The notes under the pieces were generated by a model that worked only from the letters and a program-made list of their open reading frames with translations, made no database searches and had not been told where the DNA came from. Below are positions 47,883 to 54,115 of a stretch of DNA of 64,000 nt, in pieces (position 1 is the stretch's first letter; each line of letters begins with the position of its first letter). The translations under genes and the position numbers were made by a program. This DNA is from Brevundimonas sp. EYE_349 (lineage in GTDB: Bacteria > Pseudomonadota > Alphaproteobacteria > Caulobacterales > Caulobacteraceae). Where the stretch lies: the NCBI RefSeq assembly GCF_023147505.1, contig NZ_JAHXPB010000007.1, forward strand, positions 149,140-213,139, written 5' to 3'.

Positions 47883-48104
47883 CTAACTCTGGCTGACTTC
47901 TTCCTGCAGAAGGACCAAGGCATCCACTTCGAGCGCTCGGGCGATCCGTTCAATAACCTTCAGCGTTGGATTGCGCCTGCCACGTTCCAACTCACCGACA
48001 TAGCTGTAGGATAAACCAACGTCGTGAGCGAGCGCTTCAAGGGTGATTCCCCTATCGAGGCGCCGCCGCCGTACGTTCGTTCCGAAAACGCCTGCTAACC
48101 CCAT
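47883..48104 (-). CDS. XRE family repressor, paralog 1
   Basis: The product has 73 residues from the ATG at 48104. The HTH is LEALAHDVGLSYSYVGELERGRRNPTLKVIERIARAL. Its closest visible relative is the next gene (48217-48423). An operator-like palindrome GTTACTATAGTAAC ends 36 bases upstream of the ATG, the same geometry as in the paralog. A TTG at 48122 is an alternative start but would lack support from this symmetry. It probably represses itself. Confidence 0.82.
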   Translation of the reverse strand: MGLAGVFGTNVRRRRLDRGITLEALAHDVGLSYSYVGELERGRRNPTLKVIERIARALEVDALVLLQEEVSQS

Positions 48105-48139
48105 TTGGGCTAACACAACCAAGCAGCGCGCTAGAGCCA

Positions 48140-48153
48140 GTTACTATAGTAAC
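48140..48153. promoter_or_regulatory. operator palindrome for XRE paralog 1
   Basis: GTTACTATAGTAAC is a perfect 14-bp palindrome, repeated with one change at 48459-48472. It starts 36 bases from the ATG at 48104. Confidence 0.72.
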
Positions 48154-48216
48154 CAAGCAGGTCGCGACCCTCTGATTGCGGGCGGATGCTGCAGATGGAG
48201 CGTTTACGCCGGAAGT

Positions 48217-48423
48217 CTAGCTTTCGAACAGCCGTGCAACGTCTATGCCTAGGCCCTTCGCCAATGACTCCACGACATCAAGAGTTGGATTTCGGAGTCC
48301 CCGCTCGATTTCACCCACATAGCTGTAAGATAGCTCGCTGTGGTGGGCTAAGCCCTCGATAGTCATGCCTTTGGCTTTCCGGCTGCGGCGGACATTAAGC
48401 CCAAATTTCTCCCGCAACTCCAT
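48217..48423 (-). CDS. XRE family repressor, paralog 2
   Basis: The product has 68 residues from the ATG at 48423 (MELREKFGLNVRRSRK). The HTH is IEGLAHHSELSYSYVGEIERGLRNPTLDVVESLAKGL, closely matching paralog 1. A GTG at 48456 would lie three bases from the operator and is less likely. The operator GTCACTATAGTAAC lies at the same 36-base distance. It is divergent from the sigma-TrbB chimera, so it may control that promoter as well. Confidence 0.82.
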   Translation of the reverse strand: MELREKFGLNVRRSRKAKGMTIEGLAHHSELSYSYVGEIERGLRNPTLDVVESLAKGLGIDVARLFES

Positions 48424-48458
48424 CGCCACAGCCGGCTGGAAATCGCCAAACTCCACCA

Positions 48459-48472
48459 GTCACTATAGTAAC
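48459..48472. promoter_or_regulatory. operator palindrome for XRE paralog 2
   Basis: GTCACTATAGTAAC differs from the perfect palindrome at 48140-48153 by one base. It lies between paralog 2 and the chimera at 48535, 36 bases and 63 bases from their starts. Confidence 0.72.
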
Positions 48473-48534
48473 CATTCAGCCCATCCGTTAGGATTCAGCC
48501 ACCGCATTTGATTTGCTTTTGGGCGGAGGTAGCC

Positions 48535-49212
48535 ATGTCGGATGTGAAGACCGGCGCAGTGTCCGCTATGTCGAGCTCGCGTCGTCGAACTCAGCTTGAA
48601 GGGTTTTACCGCCGCTACTCGCCTTGGCTTGTGGCAAGACTTCGTCGTCGGTTTGGGGCGGACACCGAAGATCTCGTCCAGGAAATCTGGCTCCGGATGG
48701 AAGCCATCGAGGCGGATCTGGATATCCGCCATCCGCGGGCCTTCCTCCTGAAGATCGCCTTCAACATCGGTCTCAGCGGGGATCGCCAGACGCGGCGACG
48801 GCGGCAGATTCTAGACAGCGCCGTTCCATTAGGGGCCGTGACCTGTGAGCCGGCCCAGGACGCAGTCGTGCAGATCCAGGAGATCGTGCTCGCCTTGCCA
48901 CAACCTCTTCGGGATCGGATCGTTGTCGGTGAGATGCGGGACGGAGCGGCGGCGCTCGAGACGCTTAAGAGCTGGAACACGGGCCATCCCGGTGGCCTGT
49001 CGACCATTCACGCAAACTCGGCCGACGATGTCCTGCGTCGCATGGAGGACCTGATCGCCGAGGTTTCGTCGCGCACGCCGCGCCGGGCGATCGCCCAGGC
49101 GGTCGATCGAATTGTCCACATCCGGCGGACCACCGCCGGACGACAGGTCCAAGCAGTCCTCGGGGTCGAGCCCTTGGGTGACGACGGATACGCGATTAGC
49201 GTTCTAGCCTGA
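48535..49212 (+). CDS. chimera: ECF sigma factor N-terminus fused to TrbB C-terminus
   Basis: The product has 225 residues in one open frame, with GGAGGT before the ATG. Residues about 20-125 are an ECF sigma region 2 (LEGFYRRYSPWLVARLRRRFGADTEDLVQEIWLRM). From about residue 127 (IVVGEMRDGAAALETLKSWNTGHPGGLSTIHANSADD) it is the C-terminal part of a TrbB/VirB11 transfer ATPase. Sigma region 4 and the TrbB Walker A are both missing. The junction lies near 48910-48925, inside words that both parents share (LRDR). It probably arose by deletion and is unlikely to work as either parent. Confidence 0.85.
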   Translation: MSDVKTGAVSAMSSSRRRTQLEGFYRRYSPWLVARLRRRFGADTEDLVQEIWLRMEAIEADLDIRHPRAFLLKIAFNIGLSGDRQTRRRRQILDSAVPLGAVTCEPAQDAVVQIQEIVLALPQPLRDRIVVGEMRDGAAALETLKSWNTGHPGGLSTIHANSADDVLRRMEDLIAEVSSRTPRRAIAQAVDRIVHIRRTTAGRQVQAVLGVEPLGDDGYAISVLA

Positions 49213-49382
49213 TCTTGGTCCAACCAGAAACGACGGACTCTGACTCATCTCGGACGATCGGAAGGTCTGCTTTGGAGAGGGGCCGGCCATTCCCCACGAC
49301 GCCGACAAGCTTTTGTATGCAGCGCCGCAGGCGCGGCGGTCGCCGAGTTCGGTAACAACCATTTCCCAGTGTCAGGCCGACG

Positions 49383-49715
49383 TTACGATGGTGGCGCTAG
49401 GTCGTCGGCTTCAATGCGTCCGGCGCCGAAACGCCAGTGCTCAAGATGTTTGTAGACGATGATCTTGTCGTGCAGCACGGCCGCGTGCGTCGCGCAGAAA
49501 GCCTCCAGTCGGTCGCGGTCGCAGATGAGTTCCACGCACATCGTCAGGTCGGGTTTCCAAGCTCGTAACCCTCGTCCTGGATCCGCCCCCGGTTGCTGTA
49601 TCCAAAATGGGTCTGGTGGGCGACCGCGTTCATGATGCCGGCGCCCTTGGCCTGTTCGACGATCTGGCGATACAGCGGCTTACGGTGGAAGAAGCGCTTT
49701 AGGGAGGCCAATGCC
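49383..49715 (-). pseudogene. frameshifted DUF190-like gene
   Basis: On the minus strand HRKPLYRQIVEQAKGAGIMNAVAHQTHFGYSNRGRI is readable, ending in a stop near 49548. A one-base shift there restores DLTMCVELICDRDRLEAFCATHAAVLHDKIIVYKHLEHW up to TAA at 49383-49385. This pattern resembles the PII-like DUF190 family. The N-terminus is also missing or degraded. The family assignment is tentative. Confidence 0.6.
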
Positions 49716-49811
49716 GCCTATGACGCGGGTGCAAGGTGGTGCGGCAAGTCGTCATCGAACCCCTGGCCGTTGGCGGCGTTTTCGTCACCTTGACGCTACG
49801 AGGAGACAGAA

Positions 49812-50081
49812 ATGAGCATGCTCAAAACCTTGGCCGCCGTGGCTGTGGTCGGCGTTCTCGCGACGCCGGCCTGGGCTCAGGACGACCGCCCTCCGACGCC
49901 ACAGGAACGCGCCGCCATCGAACGAGTGCTTCGCGCGGAGGGATTTGTACGCTGGGATGAGATCGAACTGGATGATGGGGTCTGGGAGGTGGAGGACGCC
50001 CGGACCGCAGACGGGCGTGATTATGATCTCAAACTGCGACCCCAGAGCCTGGAAATCATCCAGCACGACGCCGACACATAG
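49812..50081 (+). CDS. small periplasmic PepSY-type protein
   Basis: The product has 89 residues: a signal peptide (cleavage after AWAQ), then RPPTPQERAAIERVLRAEGFVRWDEIELDDGVWEVEDARTADGRDYDLKLRP split by a turn, the pattern of a single PepSY domain. GGAGA lies before the ATG. Such proteins are common in Caulobacteraceae and their role is unclear; they may inhibit peptidases or bind metals. A hairpin follows. Confidence 0.75.
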   Translation: MSMLKTLAAVAVVGVLATPAWAQDDRPPTPQERAAIERVLRAEGFVRWDEIELDDGVWEVEDARTADGRDYDLKLRPQSLEIIQHDADT

Positions 50082-50093
50082 ACCTGAGCTGTA

Positions 50094-50120
50094 GAAGAGC
50101 CCGCTGTCGGCGGGCTCTTC
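50094..50120. terminator. hairpin between convergent genes
   Basis: GAAGAGCCCGC (50094-50104) and GCGGGCTCTTC (50110-50120) form a perfect 11-bp stem. There is no T-run, so termination is only probable. Confidence 0.6.
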
Positions 50121-50144
50121 CAGCGAACCGAGACATGCTCAGGC

Positions 50145-50468
50145 TCAGTGGCCCTTGCGGTTTGTCGCTTTTCCGAACGTGCGGTCCAGGGCCGTCGTCA
50201 GTTTTCCGAGCGCGCCGGCCGCCGCTTGATCGATCGAGGCCGACTGGTCGGTCACCGAGACAGGATCGTGGCCCGCAGGTCGGGCCTCGATCTGGCAACG
50301 GATGTCGGCGCCATTGCTCCGTTCGCCGTTCTCATCGCCGACATGAAGCTCCACGCGGGTGAGCCGATTTTCGAAGCGCGAAAGGCGATCGCTCACCAAA
50401 GCCTCAAGTCGCTCTGTGGCGGCTTGCCTGCCTTCGAGGTTGTTGGCGGTATTGATCTGAATATCCAT
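50145..50468 (-). CDS. HPF/RaiA-like ribosome-associated protein
   Basis: The product has 107 residues: MDIQINTANNLEGRQAATERLEALVSDRL then RFENRLTRVELHVGDENGERSNGADIRCQIEARPAGHDPVSV and AGALGKLTTALDRTFGK. This beta-alpha-beta pattern is that of the hibernation-factor family, short form. Accessory copies may act under stress; binding to ribosomes is inferred from the family. A small unknown gene lies 26 bases upstream on the same strand. Confidence 0.8.
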   Translation of the reverse strand: MDIQINTANNLEGRQAATERLEALVSDRLSRFENRLTRVELHVGDENGERSNGADIRCQIEARPAGHDPVSVTDQSASIDQAAAGALGKLTTALDRTFGKATNRKGH

Positions 50469-50494
50469 GGTGTCTCCGGGTTGAGTGATGTCGG

Positions 50495-50713
50495 TCAGCG
50501 CGCCTTGCGCGACCGTTCCAGCACCGGGCGTTGCCCCTCGGCGTCGAAGGCGCCCGATGGCGCGATCTTCGTATTCGGCGTGTCGTTCATGCCCTCATGC
50601 GCTGTCGGTTCCGGCGAGGGATGGCGGGGGTCGGGCGCCGCCTTCTTCAAATCCATCGCCTTGGCGGCTTGAGCCGCTTGCGCTGCGGGCTTCACCGTTT
50701 GCTCGTCGTCCAT
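50495..50713 (-). CDS. hypothetical small protein
   Basis: The product has 72 residues, rich in Ala, Pro, Lys and Asp, probably disordered (MDDEQTVKPAAQAAQAAKAM to PVLERSRKAR). ACGGAGAG precedes the ATG, and it lies 26 bases upstream of the HPF-like gene on the same strand. No family was recognised. Confidence 0.5.
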   Translation of the reverse strand: MDDEQTVKPAAQAAQAAKAMDLKKAAPDPRHPSPEPTAHEGMNDTPNTKIAPSGAFDAEGQRPVLERSRKAR

Positions 50714-51029
50714 GATGGCTCTCCGTTGATGTTGCCAGGAATCAACACGTCCCGGACGGCGGCGTTGCGCCCCTGTGGCAATCGGCGGCAGGCGGGAAGA
50801 CCGCCTGCGGCGCAGCCGAGGTCTGATCCTGGCGCCGGAGCACCGCCACCATGGTGGGGCCGCCGAAGACGTCGCATGAAATGGCGCTGGTGCTCACCTC
50901 GTCCATCACGCCACGGCGGCGCTAACGAAATGACCATGGCGCTAGAGCGCCAAGTCGGCGAACCGAAAGGGTCATTGATCGAGTGCCTCGGAGCGACCTG
51001 GCCGGACCTTGGTCAGGTCGCCGTGGAGA
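50714..51029. other. gene-free stretch after the mrp operon
   Basis: These 316 bases contain no supported gene. A perfect 12-bp palindrome CCACCATGGTGG lies at 50846-50857; its meaning is unknown. Confidence 0.5.
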
Positions 51030-51464
51030 TCACGGTTGTTGTTCTTCTGGCCCGACGCTGATGGGAGTTGGATCGCCCTCATCCGCCCCGCCGAATGTCG
51101 CCCAATCGGATGTTCCCGGCGGGGAGGGCAGACCGTCGATGATGTCGTCGCTTGGGTTGGCGTCAATGCGACGGCCCTGGCGGTAAATATGCGCCTTGGC
51201 GATCATATTGGCCGACACCGGGGCGGTCAGGAACAGGAACAAGGTGATCAGAAGCTCGTGGGCCGAATAGGTCCCGCCGAACACGGGGAAATAGATCATC
51301 GAGGCGATCAGACAGGCGCCGACCCCCAGGGTGGTGGCCTTGGTCGGTCCGTGTAGCCGGGTCATGACCGACGGCAGTTTGGCCAGCCCCCACGACCCGA
51401 CCAGGATGAAGGCCCCGCCGACGAGCAGCAGAACCGAGATGGCGATTTCCGCAATTAGGCTCAT
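51030..51464 (-). CDS. mrpG: Mrp cation/proton antiporter subunit G
   Basis: The product has 144 residues with three membrane helices, the family start (SVLLLVGGAFILVGSWGLAKLPSVMTRLHGPTKATTLG) and a hydrophilic tail after about residue 95. It is a small subunit of the multi-subunit Na+ or K+/H+ antiporter. Its ATG overlaps mrpF by four bases, which sets the start. It is the last gene of the operon. Confidence 0.92.
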   Translation of the reverse strand: MSLIAEIAISVLLLVGGAFILVGSWGLAKLPSVMTRLHGPTKATTLGVGACLIASMIYFPVFGGTYSAHELLITLFLFLTAPVSANMIAKAHIYRQGRRIDANPSDDIIDGLPSPPGTSDWATFGGADEGDPTPISVGPEEQQP

Positions 51465-51742
51465 TCGACGATGTCTCCTCGCAGGAGGAATTTGCAGTAG
51501 GCCACGGTGCCGACGAAACCGACCATGGCCAGAAGAAGCGCCGCCTCGAAATAGGACGAGGTCGCATAGGCGATCCCGAACAGAACGATCATGGCGATGG
51601 CGTTGATGGTCAGGGTGTCGACAGCGAGGATTCGATCCGCCGACAAAGGTCCCCGCCACAGCCGGAACAGGTTCAGCAGGATCGAAAGGCTGACGCAGGC
51701 GAAGGCGAAGCCCAGCGCGATGGGAAGGAGGGTTCCGGTCAT
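51461..51742 (-). CDS. mrpF: Mrp cation/proton antiporter subunit F
   Basis: The product has 93 residues and three membrane helices, with RGPLSADRILAVDTLTINAIA as the family mark. It is required for assembly of the antiporter complex. Four-base overlaps with mrpE and mrpG show tight translational coupling. Confidence 0.93.
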   Translation of the reverse strand: MTGTLLPIALGFAFACVSLSILLNLFRLWRGPLSADRILAVDTLTINAIAMIVLFGIAYATSSYFEAALLLAMVGFVGTVAYCKFLLRGDIVE

Positions 51743-52230
51743 GCGAACACCTTCAGAAGACGGGCCTCATAGCGACGTTTGATGCGGGCGACCTCCGCCT
51801 CGGGATCGGCGACGTCGAGGGCATGGACCAGCAGCGCACGGCCGCAGCCAGAAATATCGCTCGAGACTGTGCCGGGGGTCAGGCTGATGGTGCCGGCCAG
51901 GGTGGTGATAGCCTCGGGCGAACGAAGCTCCAGCGGGATCACCAGCCATTGGGAGCGAAGGTCGCGGTTGCGTCGCATTAAGATCACCCAGGCCACCTGA
52001 AAATTGGCGATCAGAATGTCGAACAGGACGATTACGACGTAGCCGACCAGGGCGGGGCCCAAGCGCACGGCGGGCCGATCAGGCCAGAAGCGGCTGGTGA
52101 ACAGCGGAACGAGCACCGCGAACACGATCGCCAGAAACAGGGCGCCGAAGGTGAATTCGTTCACCAGCAGCATCCAGACCACGACCAGCATCGCGCTCAG
52201 GCCGGGGTGAGGCAGAAGGCGGCGGATCAT
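51739..52230 (-). CDS. mrpE: Mrp cation/proton antiporter subunit E
   Basis: The product has 163 residues: two N-terminal membrane helices, then a cytoplasmic domain with FQVAWVIL and EAITTLAGTISLTPGTVS, the family signature. It overlaps mrpD and mrpF by four bases. Confidence 0.93.
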   Translation of the reverse strand: MIRRLLPHPGLSAMLVVVWMLLVNEFTFGALFLAIVFAVLVPLFTSRFWPDRPAVRLGPALVGYVVIVLFDILIANFQVAWVILMRRNRDLRSQWLVIPLELRSPEAITTLAGTISLTPGTVSSDISGCGRALLVHALDVADPEAEVARIKRRYEARLLKVFA

Positions 52231-53768
52231 CGGCGACCTCCGGACTGCGGACCAAGGACAGCGTCAATATACTGGTCCGGCGCGAACAACTGAGCCGCCG
52301 CCGCCGCCGTATAGTCCGTCACTGGCCCCGCCAGCACGGTAAGGCCCGCCAGCGCCAGCAACAGGGCGGCGGCCGCCCCCACCCCTCCGCGCCTGCCGCG
52401 CAGGGACCGCAAGACGATTTCGCCTTCGACCGATGCGCTCTTCCAGAAGATCATGCTGCCGGCGCGTGCGAACGCCAACACGCCCAGGACGGTCGTCGTC
52501 AGGATCGCTCCCCAGATCCAGACGGCGTGCGGCGAAGCCCGTGCGCCGTCCAGCACCAGAAGCTTGCCGACGAAACCCGACAGGGGCGGCAAGCCGACTG
52601 CGGCGATGGCGGCCAGGAAGAAGAGGGCCGACAGGATTTCGATCTGACGAAACCGCGGGGCCAAGGTGATGGCGTCGCCATGTTCGGCGCGTCTTTGGGC
52701 GACCAGGTCCACGACTAGGAACAAGGCGGCGCCGGCCAGGGTCGAGTGCAGGATATAGTATAGGGCCGGCCCCATCGACTGGACGGTGAAGACGGACACG
52801 GCGCACAGCAGCGTCCCCATCGAGCCGACGACGGCCCAGGCTGCGAGATCGCGCAGTCCCCGCGCCGCAAACATGCCCACAAAGCCGATGATGAGGGTCA
52901 CGAGCGCGGCCGGAAGCAGCCAGGGGCCGACCAGAAACGCCAGGCCGCCCGCGTCCTCCCCGAAAATGAGGGTGCTGGTGCGAATGATCGAATAGGCTCC
53001 GACCTTGGTCATGATGGCGAACAGGGCCGCGACCGTCCCGGTGGTCGCGGCATAGGTTCCCGGCAGCCAGAAATGGAGCGGCACGACCGCCGCCTTCAGC
53101 GCGAAGACCGTGGTCAACAACAGGCCGGCGGCGGCGATGAGCCCTTGATCACCTGCCGGCGCCGCCGCCACGCGCACCGCCAGATCGGCTATGTTGAGCG
53201 TGCCGGTGACCCCGTAAAGCAGGCCGACGGCCACCAGGAACAGGGTCGATCCGACCAGGTTGATGATCACATACTGGACCCCCGCCTTCAGCCTCTGACC
53301 GCCCTGGCCATGAAGCATCAACCCGTAGGACGCGATCAGCAGGACTTCGAAGAAGACGAACAGGTTGAACAGGTCGCCGGTCAGGAAGGCCCCGTTCAAC
53401 CCCAGTAGCTGGAACTGGAACAGCGGGTGAAAATGCCAGCCCTTGCGATCTGTCCCGGTGCTGATCGCATAGACCAGGACGACAAAAGCCAGGACGGCGG
53501 TCAGCAGCACCATCATCGCCGACAGCCGGTCGAGCACCAGCACGATGCCGAAAGGCGCGCGCCAATTGCCCAGAGCATAACTCTGGATGTCGCCGCCGTT
53601 CGCCTGGGCGAGAAGAGCGAGGGCCACGACGATCAGGGTCAGGCAGGATCCGACCGCAGCGAGACGCGACAGGGTCAGGTGGTGGCGCAAGAACAGCAGG
53701 ATGCCCGCCCCCATGACGGCGGGCAGGAGCACGCTGGCGATGACCCAATAGGAGGTGATCAAACTCAC
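52227..53768 (-). CDS. mrpD: Mrp cation/proton antiporter subunit D
   Basis: The product has 513 residues with about fourteen membrane helices, related to the proton-pumping NuoM/NuoN subunits of complex I. Family features include FNLFVFFEVLLIASYGLMLHG, FALKAAVVPLHFWLPGTYAATTGTVAALFAIMTKVGAYSI and GLPPLSGFVGK. The lysine in LKAAVVP and the glutamate in FFEV are likely in the proton path. It overlaps mrpC and mrpE. Confidence 0.95.
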   Translation of the reverse strand: MSLITSYWVIASVLLPAVMGAGILLFLRHHLTLSRLAAVGSCLTLIVVALALLAQANGGDIQSYALGNWRAPFGIVLVLDRLSAMMVLLTAVLAFVVLVYAISTGTDRKGWHFHPLFQFQLLGLNGAFLTGDLFNLFVFFEVLLIASYGLMLHGQGGQRLKAGVQYVIINLVGSTLFLVAVGLLYGVTGTLNIADLAVRVAAAPAGDQGLIAAAGLLLTTVFALKAAVVPLHFWLPGTYAATTGTVAALFAIMTKVGAYSIIRTSTLIFGEDAGGLAFLVGPWLLPAALVTLIIGFVGMFAARGLRDLAAWAVVGSMGTLLCAVSVFTVQSMGPALYYILHSTLAGAALFLVVDLVAQRRAEHGDAITLAPRFRQIEILSALFFLAAIAAVGLPPLSGFVGKLLVLDGARASPHAVWIWGAILTTTVLGVLAFARAGSMIFWKSASVEGEIVLRSLRGRRGGVGAAAALLLALAGLTVLAGPVTDYTAAAAAQLFAPDQYIDAVLGPQSGGRR

Positions 53769-54115
53769 TGTTCGGTCTCCTGGTCCGATGCGCCATCAAC
53801 GCGGTCGACGCCGGTCTCCAGATAGCTGCGTAGGGCCAGCACGACCACGAAGGCGGTCATTCCGAAGGCGATGACGATGGCGGTCAGGACGAGGGCCTGA
53901 GGCAGGGGGTCGGTGTGGCCTTCCGCCGCCTTGTCGTAGAGAGGCGTGCGGTCGATCGCCAAGCGGCCCATGGCGAACAGGAAGACATTGATCGCGTAGG
54001 ACAGAAAGGCCAGTCCCAGCACGACCGGAAACGTCCGTCGACGCAGCACCAGATAGACGCCGGCGGCTGTCAGGACGGCGATGGCCGAGGCGACCAGGAA
54101 CTCAAGGCTGATCAT
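53765..54115 (-). CDS. mrpC: Mrp cation/proton antiporter subunit C
   Basis: The product has 116 residues with three membrane helices, related to NuoK. It contains GLAFLSYAINVFLFAMGRL and DPLPQALVLTAIVIAFGMTAF, typical of the family. It overlaps mrpAB and mrpD by four bases each. Confidence 0.94.
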   Translation of the reverse strand: MISLEFLVASAIAVLTAAGVYLVLRRRTFPVVLGLAFLSYAINVFLFAMGRLAIDRTPLYDKAAEGHTDPLPQALVLTAIVIAFGMTAFVVVLALRSYLETGVDRVDGASDQETEQ

